Source: Planctomycetota bacterium (GTDB lineage: Bacteria > Planctomycetota > PLA2 > JAEUHO01). Taken from it: DNA of 25,496 nucleotides. Position numbers and translations under genes: made by a program. Of the stretch, positions 16,252 through 23,238 are shown piece by piece. The notes under the pieces are model-generated. The model was not told the DNA's origin. It did not search any database and saw only the letters and a program-made list of their open reading frames with translations. The stretch covers positions 1-25,496 of the forward strand of contig JAPKHB010000011.1 in the NCBI GenBank assembly GCA_026647295.1, in the 5' to 3' direction. The stretch's first letter is position 1. Each line of letters begins with the position of its first letter.

Positions 16252-16364
16252 CCCAGCGCAGACCCCAGGCGCGGGCGTGCCCGCGGCGCGGCGACTCACC
16301 CTCCTTGCGGATCAGGACTCACCAGAGCCTTGACGACGTTCCTTGCCACATTCCACCTCGGCTG

Positions 16365-16384
16365 CCCCGCTTTACGCCGCGGGG
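16365..16384. terminator. Hairpin between convergent genes
   Basis: CCCCGC (16365-16370) and GCGGGG (16379-16384) enclose an 8-nt loop in the 188-bp gap between the convergent cytochrome and helical-repeat genes. It has no T tract; a role as a bidirectional terminator is possible but unproven. Confidence 0.35.
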
Positions 16385-16439
16385 TACCGCGATGCCCAGG
16401 GCGGTCACGATCATGCGGTTTGGCGTGGCGCGGACACGG

Positions 16440-17774
16440 CTAGTCGATCCGCGCGCGGGCCAGGGCGCGAACGTCGGCCGTTTCACTGGGGTCTGCGGCC
16501 ATCTCCTGGAGCCTTCGGCTCACTCCCTCAACGGAAGCGTCTACGGCCCGAACGGCCGCCAGGCGCGACCGTTCCTGCGCGTCCCACAGCGCATCGACCA
16601 CGCACGGACGGCGCTCGGTCCCCGGAAGGTCGAGCAGGGCGATGAGCGCGTCCGCCCGGATCAACGCGCAACGCGCCACGTCGCAGATCCGCTCGATCAT
16701 CTCTCGGGCACCCGGGCCGCGGGTCGCCCCGAGGGCTTGCACCGCATTGGACACCAGCGGGATGTCCATGTGCTCCTCCTGGAGGGCCTCCTCCAAGAGG
16801 CGCAGGACGGCGCTGGCATCCTCGGCGACGAAACCATCTCTCAGTGCGCTCAATGCCAGCAGCACATGCCATCGAGATCCTTGGAGGAGGGGGCGGATCC
16901 GGGGGCGCGTCTGGTGCAACGGCAGCGCCCGCACGTACTCCCCAATGCTCCGGCGTTCTGGGATCCCCTGTGCGCTGACGAATGCATTGATGGCCTCTTC
17001 GATCGGAAGGGATGGGTCCTTGCCGGACAAGACGGAGTAGGCGAGCGTGCGTGCTTCGCTGTGACCGGACCTCGCCTGCTCGACGAGCCACCCCACATCC
17101 CGTCCCTGCGTTACGAACTCCAGGAACGCCCTGCGCTTCCTGAATCCGGCCTGCCAGGCGGGACCGAACACGATCGCAGGATCCGCAATGGCCTTCGCCC
17201 AGTCAAGGCTGGGAAACCGCGCCAGGTCTGGGCGGATCCGCAGAGGCCTCGCACCAGAGCATGCGCCTGTCCACGTCCGCCAGGGCTCCTCATGGACCGC
17301 AACCCGCCACGACCACTCTCCATCCTCGGGAGCCGACCTCAAGCGTCGGTGGACGGCCTCCTGCAGTCGTCCGGCGACATCCTGCGGGTACACGCCCGCG
17401 AGGGCCGTAGCCGCGCGTGCCCACTCCGCCCCGTGTTCGAGCTCTTGCTCGAGGCGAAGTCCCGCCGCGTGCACTCCTCTTTGGGCCAAGGACATCAGGA
17501 CGTCACACTGCAGCTCAACTTGATCTGCATCGAGCCGGCCGGCCGGGCCCAGGACCGCCTCGAGCATCACGTTCGCGGGAACGTTCGCGGCGCACAGCAG
17601 CGCGGCCAGATACCAGTTGCGATCCTCGAGGGAGGGGAAGTCCCGTCCCTCCTCGTGTACGGAGGCCCGCACGACCTCCAGTAGCTCCCCCACGGGACAC
17701 TCGCCTGCCTCGCGCAGCGCCCGGCCACGCCCCGCGGCGGCATCACGACGGAACCCTGCTCCGTGCCTCGACAT
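16440..17774 (-). CDS. Helical-repeat (HEAT-like) protein of unknown function
   Basis: The product has 444 residues from ATG 17774, with GAGG 8 nt upstream. It has no signal peptide or membrane segment, so it is probably cytoplasmic. The sequence is almost entirely alpha-helical. The second half reads as paired helices of HEAT/Armadillo type: SRWHVLLALSALRDGFVAEDASAVLRLLEEAL, IPLVSNAVQALGATRGPGAREMIERICDVA, RADALIALLDLPGTERRPCVVDALWDAQERSRLAAVRAV. In the middle, a less repetitive Trp-rich part (EWSWRVAVHEEPWRTWTGACSGA) contains no recognised catalytic motif. HEAT-like proteins usually act as scaffolds or adaptors. The gene is convergent with the cytochrome gene and divergent from the beta-propeller gene. 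GC is slightly lower than in neighbours and codon use is less biased, which may mean recent arrival or relaxed constraint. Confidence 0.75.
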   Translation of the reverse strand: MSRHGAGFRRDAAAGRGRALREAGECPVGELLEVVRASVHEEGRDFPSLEDRNWYLAALLCAANVPANVMLEAVLGPAGRLDADQVELQCDVLMSLAQRGVHAAGLRLEQELEHGAEWARAATALAGVYPQDVAGRLQEAVHRRLRSAPEDGEWSWRVAVHEEPWRTWTGACSGARPLRIRPDLARFPSLDWAKAIADPAIVFGPAWQAGFRKRRAFLEFVTQGRDVGWLVEQARSGHSEARTLAYSVLSGKDPSLPIEEAINAFVSAQGIPERRSIGEYVRALPLHQTRPRIRPLLQGSRWHVLLALSALRDGFVAEDASAVLRLLEEALQEEHMDIPLVSNAVQALGATRGPGAREMIERICDVARCALIRADALIALLDLPGTERRPCVVDALWDAQERSRLAAVRAVDASVEGVSRRLQEMAADPSETADVRALARARID

Positions 17775-18178
17775 TCAGCACCCCTCGTCCAAACGCGTCC
17801 TGGTCGGCATGCCCGGCCCCGAGCCTATCCGACGGACATTTGCGCAGCCACCCCCTGCCATCGATCTGCCCGGCGCCTGGGCGGTGATCTGCCGAATCCG
17901 CACGGGAGCGCGGAGCAAGGGGCAGGTGGCGGGGCGCGGAAAGTGCCAGCATCCCAGTGGGCTGCCGCTCCCTTGCGCCGGGGAGGAAAGCCGTGGAGGA
18001 CGACGCGTGGTCTGCCGACGCGAGGCCGAGGAAGGGGCCCGAGCGCGCCCTCCCGCTGCGCCGTACGTCCGCAGTCCCGACCCCCGAACGCTTGCCGCGG
18101 GGCACGGCGCCTGGCGCATGGAACGAGGGCCGGCAAGGGCCCATGGCCGGTGCTTGCGCCGTCGGGTAGAACAGCGGC
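17775..18178. other. 404-bp divergent intergenic region with modular repeats
   Basis: No supported gene lies here. It holds TAGGCT at 17827-17822 (minus strand), a -10-like element for the helical-repeat gene, and TAGAAC at 18167-18172 (plus), just 6 nt before GTG 18179. Between them lie repeat modules shared with 19685-20075: a degenerate hairpin ccgcacgggagcgcgg (17898-17913), ccttgcgccggggagg (17971-17986) and a 55-bp module (18107-18161). Confidence 0.65.
18107..18161 (+). repeat. 55-bp structured repeat, copy 1
   Basis: 52 of 55 positions match 19744-19798 in direct orientation. The core GGCC-CAT-GGCC inside GCAAG/CTTGC arms would fold into a nested hairpin. The two copies flank the beta-propeller gene. 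Confidence 0.85.
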
Positions 18179-19684
18179 GTGCGAGTCGGTGCCCCCTTCC
18201 TCGTCCTCGCGCTCTTCACGGCTGCCCCCGTCGGCTTCGCCGGTGACCCTGCGCCCGAGCCCGTCGCCTTTGGCACGGCCCATCCGTCGATCCTCGATGT
18301 AGCCGACCCCTCGGGACGTTGGATCGTCGTCTGCCAGGCGCGCGCCGACACGACCGGCGACGGTCGGGTCGCGGTCCTGTTCGACACCCACCACGGAAGC
18401 CCCGACGGAGATGCCCTCGTTCCCTACCTCGTGATCGGTGGCGGCGAGGGGACCGCGATCGACACGTTGCTGGCCGTCGATCCACGCTCGCGATTCGTCG
18501 TCGGTCGACCCAAGGGCCGCGTGACCCTCTACGACACGCGGACGGGAACTGCGACGGACCTCACGCCAGCGCCCTCGGCGCAGGGCGAACCGCCGTCGGT
18601 GGCGGCGTGGGCGTCGTTCGACGACGCCGGCCGCCTGCTCCTGACCGGCCGCGTCGGCGGCCACTCGAGTGGCGCGGTCGCGGCCCTCGTCGTCCGGGAA
18701 CTCGAAAGCGGCGTCGAGTGGTCGCTGGATCCCGGAGCGGGACTCCTCGTGCGAGCCGCACTGTCTGGTGACGGGACGTCGATCGTCGCCGTCGTCGTCA
18801 CGGAAGACACCGACGGCGATGGAGAACTGCGGGCTCCGAAGTTGCACACCTCGTTCTACGAGGGACGGTGCGGCGGCCCGGCGGTAGCGGGCTCGGTCTT
18901 GGGTTGGTCGGGGGACAGGCCCACTCACCGTGTCCTATCCTTGGACGGCAGCGTGCGTCGGGATGCACCGGGGTTCCAGCGATTCGTCGGTCGGCGGTGG
19001 GTCCGGCGCCTGGCCGACGGCGCCCTCGTCCTCGAGAGCGCGGGTGAGACCATCCCGGTGGCGCCGGCCGCCGCGAAGGCCGTGGTGCTCGCGAGCGACG
19101 ACGAGACGGCGACGCTGCTATGGGCATCGGCCGCCAGCGACGAAGCGACGCCCGTATTCGCGCTCGGGCCATCGGGGGCCCGCGAGATCGGCGTCCACGT
19201 GCAGGTCAGGAAGCCCTACTCCGGATCGCGTCATCGCCCCGCCCGGATCATGCCGATCGGCGGTTGGGATGACCGCCTCGCTTTCGACTGTTCCAGGGGG
19301 GTCGCCGTCCCGATGCACGGCAGACTGGTGACGTCCCATGGACCGCATGTCCTCGTCGTGCGCAACGAAGGAGCCGTGGTCATGGACGTGGACGCGGGGA
19401 CGGAGACCCCCCTGCCGGGGACGGCCCGCATCGGTTACGGCCCCGTGTGGCGAGCCGGCGCACTCGCCGCGGTGGGCGGGTTCGTGATCGACCTGCCCCA
19501 TGCGAAGGTCGTGGGGACGTACCCCTACCCCTACGCCAACTCCCCGCTCGCGCCGGAGTGTGCCCTGCGCGACGACGGGTGGCTCCTGCGCTCGGCTGGG
19601 CGCTCGGGCTTCGTCACGGGCGAATACGGCTACACAGCGCCGCGGGGGCCCTTCCGATGGGAGCCCCCGGATCCCGTGAAGTAG
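18179..19684 (+). CDS. Secreted beta-propeller-like protein of unknown function
   Basis: The product has 501 residues from GTG 18179, which lies 6 nt after a TAGAAC element, suggesting a leaderless mRNA. A Sec signal peptide (VGAPFLVLALFTAAPVGFAG) has likely cleavage after residue 22. The mature part is all-beta and built from repeated units of the form D--GRWIVV---, SRFVVGRPKGRVTLYDTRTG, FDDAGRLLLTGRV, LSGDGTSIVAVVV and NEGAVVMDVDAGTETPL, as in WD40/TolB-like propellers. No catalytic site is recognisable. DTTGDGRVAVLFD and EDTDGDGELRA look like DxDGDG calcium-binding loops. The protein is probably periplasmic or surface-exposed; whether it binds protein or carbohydrate is unknown. It is flanked on both sides by the same intergenic repeat family and could have moved together with it. 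Confidence 0.78.
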   Translation: MRVGAPFLVLALFTAAPVGFAGDPAPEPVAFGTAHPSILDVADPSGRWIVVCQARADTTGDGRVAVLFDTHHGSPDGDALVPYLVIGGGEGTAIDTLLAVDPRSRFVVGRPKGRVTLYDTRTGTATDLTPAPSAQGEPPSVAAWASFDDAGRLLLTGRVGGHSSGAVAALVVRELESGVEWSLDPGAGLLVRAALSGDGTSIVAVVVTEDTDGDGELRAPKLHTSFYEGRCGGPAVAGSVLGWSGDRPTHRVLSLDGSVRRDAPGFQRFVGRRWVRRLADGALVLESAGETIPVAPAAAKAVVLASDDETATLLWASAASDEATPVFALGPSGAREIGVHVQVRKPYSGSRHRPARIMPIGGWDDRLAFDCSRGVAVPMHGRLVTSHGPHVLVVRNEGAVVMDVDAGTETPLPGTARIGYGPVWRAGALAAVGGFVIDLPHAKVVGTYPYPYANSPLAPECALRDDGWLLRSAGRSGFVTGEYGYTAPRGPFRWEPPDPVK

Positions 19685-19714
19685 TGGGGAGAGGGAGCGT
19701 GAGGGGTACCCTGT

Positions 19715-19730
19715 CCGCGCGGGAGCGCGG
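19715..19730. repeat. 16-bp hairpin module CCGCGC-GGGA-GCGCGG
   Basis: It has a perfect 6-bp stem and a GGGA loop, which fits the GNRA tetraloop class if transcribed. Exact copies occur at 19871-19886 and 20025-20040; variants lie at 17898-17913, 19842-19855 and 19996-20010. Confidence 0.85.
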
Positions 19731-19743
19731 AGCAGAGGGGGCA

Positions 19744-19798
19744 GCGCCTGGCGCGTGGAACGAGGGCCGGCAAGGGCCCATGACCGGTCCTTGCGCCG
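19744..19798 (+). repeat. 55-bp structured repeat, copy 2
   Basis: 52 of 55 positions match 18107-18161. Here it is fused directly to ccttgcgccggggagg (19789-19804), a module that stands apart at 17971-17986 on the other side of the gene, showing that the modules recombine. Confidence 0.85.
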
Positions 19799-19818
19799 GG
19801 GAGGGCAGGCGACGGCGC

Positions 19819-19949
19819 AGCGCCCCCTGGCCAAGCGTCGGCGCGCGGGAGCGCGGCGAGCTTGCAAAGTCCGCGCGGGAGCGCGGAGCGACCACGGGTG
19901 GCGTCGCTGTGGAACGATGATGGCGGAGAGGGAGGGATTCGAACCCCGC
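19819..19949 (-). repeat. Tandem unit 1: tRNA-Ser 3' fragment plus downstream flank
   Basis: This unit is nearly identical to 19973-20104. In tRNA orientation it begins with a T-arm (GGGGTTCGAATCCC), the 3' acceptor strand CCTCTCCG and CCA, then about 100 bp of flank with two hairpin modules. The rest of the tRNA (5' acceptor, D-arm and anticodon arm) is missing. Confidence 0.85.
19921..19948 (-). pseudogene. Truncated tRNA-Ser remnant (T-arm, acceptor 3' strand and CCA only)
   Basis: It reads on the minus strand as the last 28 nt or so of the intact tRNA-Ser at 20076-20165, differing at one or two bases. It cannot fold as a tRNA. It arose by duplication of the intact gene's 3' end, or is what remains of a second tandem tRNA. 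Confidence 0.8.
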
Positions 19950-19960
19950 GGGGGGTGCCG

Positions 19961-19972
19961 GGGGGCGCGCGA

Positions 19973-19981
<9 letters not shown>
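19961..19981. repeat. Hairpin between the two tandem units
   Basis: GGGGGCGC (19961-19968) pairs perfectly with GCGCCCCC (19974-19981) around a 5-nt loop. It marks the junction of the duplicated units. Confidence 0.7.
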
Positions 19982-20165
<184 letters not shown>

Positions 20166-20194
20166 GCGGGGTGGTTCGGGTCGCTGCGGGGCGT

Positions 20195-20200
20195 CTTATA
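20195..20200 (-). promoter_or_regulatory. -10-like hexamer TATAAG for tRNA-Ser
   Basis: On the minus strand, GGTATAAG lies 29 nt before the mature 5' end of the tRNA. No clear -35 is visible. Confidence 0.45.
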
Positions 20201-20254
20201 CCATCCGCCCCCAGGGCCGCCCCGGCCCGCGGGGGCGCCCGGGCGCCGCGCGGG

Positions 20255-20260
20255 TAGCAT
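20255..20260 (+). promoter_or_regulatory. -10-like hexamer TAGCAT at the helicase start
   Basis: GGTAGCAT ends 7 nt before ATG 20268, so transcription would begin at or next to the start codon. There is no Shine-Dalgarno, in keeping with a leaderless mRNA. Confidence 0.5.
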
Positions 20261-20267
20261 CGGCCCA

Positions 20268-21722
20268 ATGGCAGAACGATCCAACCGTGGCGGCCGCGGC
20301 GGCCGCAGTCGCAGTTCCGGCGGTGCCGCCAGGTCAGGGGGCTCCGGACGGGGCCGCAAGGGCGAGGGCCGGCGCGGGGACGCGCCGCGTCGCCGCCGGG
20401 GGTCCGGGCGGCCCGGCCCCGGGGGGCTGGACGAGCGCCGCGGGCGGCCCGAGATCGTTCCGGAGGGCCTGCCCGAGACCGGCTTCGCCCGCTTCGAGCT
20501 GGCCCCGCGCCTGGAGGCCGCCCTCGCGGCCGCCGGCTACCTGGTCCCCACGTCCGTCCAGGAGCAGATGATCCCGCTCGTGCTCGACGAGAAGAACGTC
20601 GTCGGGCGCTCGCGCACGGGCACGGGCAAGACCGCCGCCTTCCTGATCCCCCTCCTGGCGCTGCTGGACGAGGCCGAGGACCCGGCGCTGCTCGCCCAGG
20701 CCACCCCCCGGGGCCCCGTGCGGCTCATGGTCGTGGTCCCGACACGCGAACTCGCCGTCCAGGTGGCGCTGGAGAGCGAGAAGCTCACGCGCTTCCTGCC
20801 GGTGCGCACCGCGTGCATCTACGGCGGCACGGAGTTCGCCCCTCAACTCGACGCCCTCAAGGAGTCCGCCGTCGTGGTCGGCACCCCCGGCCGCCTGCTC
20901 GACCACATCCAGCGCGGCACGCTGGACCTCGGCCGCGTCGAGGCCGTGGTGCTGGACGAGGTGGACCGGATGTACGACCTGGGCTTCCGCGAGGACGTCG
21001 ACCGGCTGCTCGCCGCCTCGACGAGCCGCACGCAGACGCTGCTCACCTCCGCCACGCTCAACGCCGACGTGGAGTCGCTGATCGCCAAGCACATCGGGGC
21101 GCACGAGCGGGTCGAGATCGAGAGCCGCTCGCTCACCGTGGACGAGGTCGACCAGGCGTTCTACGTCGTCGACCCGGAGCGCAAGCTCGACCTGCTCTTC
21201 GCGGTGCTCGCGGACCTCAAACCCGACCGCTGCCTCGTGTTCGTGCGCACGCGCTTCAGCGTGGACCGCATCACCTGGCGGCTCCAGGAGAAGGGCTACG
21301 GGGCCGAGCTGCTGCACAGCGGCATCCCGCAGCACAAGCGCGAGCAGATCCTGGAGCAGTTCCGCGAGGGGCGCTTCCCCATCCTGATCGCCACCGACGT
21401 GGCGGCCCGGGGCCTGCACATCGACGACGTGAGCCACGTCATCAACTACGACCTGCCCGGGCACCCCGAGGACTACGTCCACCGCGTCGGGCGCACCGCC
21501 CGGATGGGCAAGCGCGGGACGGCCGTGAGCTTCGTCACGCGTGAGGACGGGGCGCTGCTGACGGCGATCGAGAAGTTGATCAACAAGATGATCCGTCAGG
21601 AGACCTTCCCGGGCTTTGAGCCGACGCCCCGCGTCGCGCCGACCCCGGAGGCCGCGCCCACCCCGCAGGCGCCCGTCCCGGGGCTTCCCCCCTGGGCCCG
21701 GCCGGCGCGCCGCCGGCGCTGA
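20268..21722 (+). CDS. DEAD-box-family ATP-dependent RNA helicase with RG-rich N-terminus
   Basis: The product has 484 residues. Residues 1-60 are a disordered RG/RS-rich tail (RGGRGGRSRSSGG), likely to bind RNA. The helicase core follows: a Q-motif-like FELAPRLEAALAAAGYLVPTSVQEQMIP, motif I SRTGTGKT (K121), Ia PTRELAVQ, GG, TPGR, motif II D230-E231-V232-D233 in place of DEAD, motif III SAT, motif IV CLVFVRTR, motif V ATDVAARGLHI and motif VI HRVGRTARMG. A Pro-rich, Arg-ended tail closes the protein. DEAD-box proteins remodel RNA duplexes in ribosome assembly, mRNA decay or cold adaptation. The catalytic Asp-Glu and Walker A Lys are intact, so ATPase activity is expected. The ATG start is set by the adjacent -10-like element. 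The next gene begins 82 bp downstream with its own promoter-like motif. Confidence 0.95.
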   Translation: MAERSNRGGRGGRSRSSGGAARSGGSGRGRKGEGRRGDAPRRRRGSGRPGPGGLDERRGRPEIVPEGLPETGFARFELAPRLEAALAAAGYLVPTSVQEQMIPLVLDEKNVVGRSRTGTGKTAAFLIPLLALLDEAEDPALLAQATPRGPVRLMVVVPTRELAVQVALESEKLTRFLPVRTACIYGGTEFAPQLDALKESAVVVGTPGRLLDHIQRGTLDLGRVEAVVLDEVDRMYDLGFREDVDRLLAASTSRTQTLLTSATLNADVESLIAKHIGAHERVEIESRSLTVDEVDQAFYVVDPERKLDLLFAVLADLKPDRCLVFVRTRFSVDRITWRLQEKGYGAELLHSGIPQHKREQILEQFREGRFPILIATDVAARGLHIDDVSHVINYDLPGHPEDYVHRVGRTARMGKRGTAVSFVTREDGALLTAIEKLINKMIRQETFPGFEPTPRVAPTPEAAPTPQAPVPGLPPWARPARRRR

Positions 21723-21792
21723 AGGCGCCCGGGCGGCCGCCCCGCATCCGTTCAGCCCCCTCGACCTCGCGCGGTGCGTCCGGCGGCGGCGG

Positions 21793-21798
21793 TACGCT
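21793..21798 (+). promoter_or_regulatory. -10-like hexamer TACGCT at the AllA-like fusion start
   Basis: GGTACGCT ends 6 nt before ATG 21805, placing the expected transcription start on the A of ATG. There is no Shine-Dalgarno. This is the clearest leaderless candidate in the window. Confidence 0.5.
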
Positions 21799-21804
21799 TG
21801 GCAG

Positions 21805-22983
21805 ATGCGGCCGATCACGCCCGCGGGAGACCTGCGCCTGGCGGCCCACGCCGTGACGGCCCGGGAGTTCCGCCCCTTCGGGCGGCTCCTCACCGCCGGG
21901 CGGACGCTGCGGCTGGGACCGGCCCGGCGCACGCTCCTCGCCGTCCACGCGGCGCGCCCGGCGCCCCGGCGCGTCACCCACCTCGTGCGCTGGCCCAAGG
22001 CCCGCCGGGCGGTGCACGTGCTCGGCGCCGCCTGTCCGAGTTGGATCGTCGTGCTCTCCGGGGGGCCCCCGGTCGAAGTGGCCCCCCGGGCCTTCCTGCT
22101 CCAGCCCGACCAGGTCGTCGTGCTGGAGCGGGGGCTGTGGCACGCCGGCCCCTTCCCCTTGCGGGAGGTGGCCTACGCCGAGGCGATCGAGAGCCCGACC
22201 CCGGCCCACCAGGTGGACCAGCGCGCGCTTTTCGAACTGGCCGGCGTCGAGGCGGTGGAGGTGACCCTTCCGCCGGCGGCCGGCGTCGCGGTCGGGCGCT
22301 TCGACCTGGAGGCCCCGCACGCCGTGTTGTGCGACCTCTCGCTCACCCGGCACTGGCGCCTGGGGTTGGTCGTGGCCGAGCAGGTCCCGGCCGCGGCGGG
22401 CAGCGACGCGGGCGGCCGCGGCCCGGCGTCGGCCGCGCCGGCCGCCCGGACCGAGGGGGCCGACGACGGCGCCCCGGAGTCGCTCGCCCGCCTGCGCCGC
22501 GCCCTGCGGGCCGGCGGCGCCGACCCGGATCGTTCCCCCCCGCGGCTTGGCGCCGCCGGGAAGGGCCCGGGCTCCGGGCGGGCGGATCCCGACTCCCGGC
22601 CCCCCAGCGACCTCGGCCCGCAGGTGGGCGCGGCGCTCGGGCAGCCCTTCTCCCTGCTCGACGCCGACGCCCTGGGGGAGGGGGTGCACGCCCGCCTGGG
22701 CGGGCCGGGCGAGTGGATGCGACCCCGGGGCGCGGCGCGCGTCGCCCTCAAGGGCGTCCCGATCCTGGCCGATCGGCTCGGACCCCTGGCGAGCCCCTGT
22801 GGTGACGCCTGGCGGGCCGAGCCCGGGCCGGGCACCCAGCGGGCGCTGGGGTGCCTGTTCATGAGCGCCGAGGAGCCCGCCGAGGCGTGCGCCGCCGCCC
22901 TGGCGACGGCCGGGACCCTGCTCGCCCGGCTGGGGGCGCTGCGCCCGACCGGCCGGCTCCTCCTGGGGCAGGAGGATCCGTAG
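21805..22983 (+). CDS. Fusion of an ureidoglycolate-lyase (AllA)-like domain and a B3/B4-like domain
   Basis: The product has 392 residues. Residues 1-165 match the AllA cupin-like pattern: HAVTAREFRPFGRLL (compare LT-EAF-PFGDV), LLAVHAARPAPRRVTHLVRWPKA, SWIVVLSGG, PRAFLLQPDQVVVLERGLWHAGPFPL (the family's GV-Y--G-WHHPL segment; W112, H113). AllA releases glyoxylate from ureidoglycolate in purine catabolism. Residues 183-385 resemble the B3/B4 domain of phenylalanyl-tRNA synthetase beta and its stand-alone relatives: HWRLGLVVAEQV, LARLRRALRAGGADPDRSPP, QPFSLLDADALGEGVHARLGGPGEWMRP, SPCGDAWRAEPGPGTQRALGCLFMSAEEP. The Ala/Gly/Arg-rich stretch inside this half is probably a flexible insertion. 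I know of no characterised protein with this pairing, so the joint role is open. The family calls are by eye. The start is fixed by the -10-like motif at 21793. Confidence 0.7.
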   Translation: MRPITPAGDLRLAAHAVTAREFRPFGRLLTAGRTLRLGPARRTLLAVHAARPAPRRVTHLVRWPKARRAVHVLGAACPSWIVVLSGGPPVEVAPRAFLLQPDQVVVLERGLWHAGPFPLREVAYAEAIESPTPAHQVDQRALFELAGVEAVEVTLPPAAGVAVGRFDLEAPHAVLCDLSLTRHWRLGLVVAEQVPAAAGSDAGGRGPASAAPAARTEGADDGAPESLARLRRALRAGGADPDRSPPRLGAAGKGPGSGRADPDSRPPSDLGPQVGAALGQPFSLLDADALGEGVHARLGGPGEWMRPRGAARVALKGVPILADRLGPLASPCGDAWRAEPGPGTQRALGCLFMSAEEPAEACAAALATAGTLLARLGALRPTGRLLLGQEDP

Positions 22984-23062
22984 CCCGAGCCGGGGGCGCC
23001 GCGCCCCGCGCCGCAAATGCGCCCCGGACCCGCGCCAAGGCGCGCGTCGGCCGGCTTGCCCG

Positions 23063-23068
23063 TATCAT
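23063..23068 (+). promoter_or_regulatory. -10-like hexamer TATCAT far upstream of the TPR-DUF2325 gene
   Basis: CGTATCAT lies 176 nt before ATG 23239, predicting an unusually long leader for this window (about 165 nt). The leader holds a CTCCCC/GGGGAG inverted repeat near 23154-23179. Confidence 0.35.
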
Positions 23069-23238
23069 CCCCGGCCAACGCGGCCGGCCCGAGGGGACCC
23101 TCCCCCGGGCGACGAGGGCCGCCGTACCGGCCCCACGCCAACGCCTGGCCTCCTCCCCGATCTCCCGAACGCGGGGAGCGGATCCGACGGAGCGCGCCGC
23201 GGCACCCCGGTGGAGCCCTGGGGGAGGAACCCACGCCC

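Noticed and set aside
13262..16299. Long minus-strand open frames opposite the AraC and cytochrome genes
   Set aside because: They are antisense shadows: rich in Arg, Pro and Gly, without motifs, while the plus frames carry intact helix-turn-helix and CxxCH sites.
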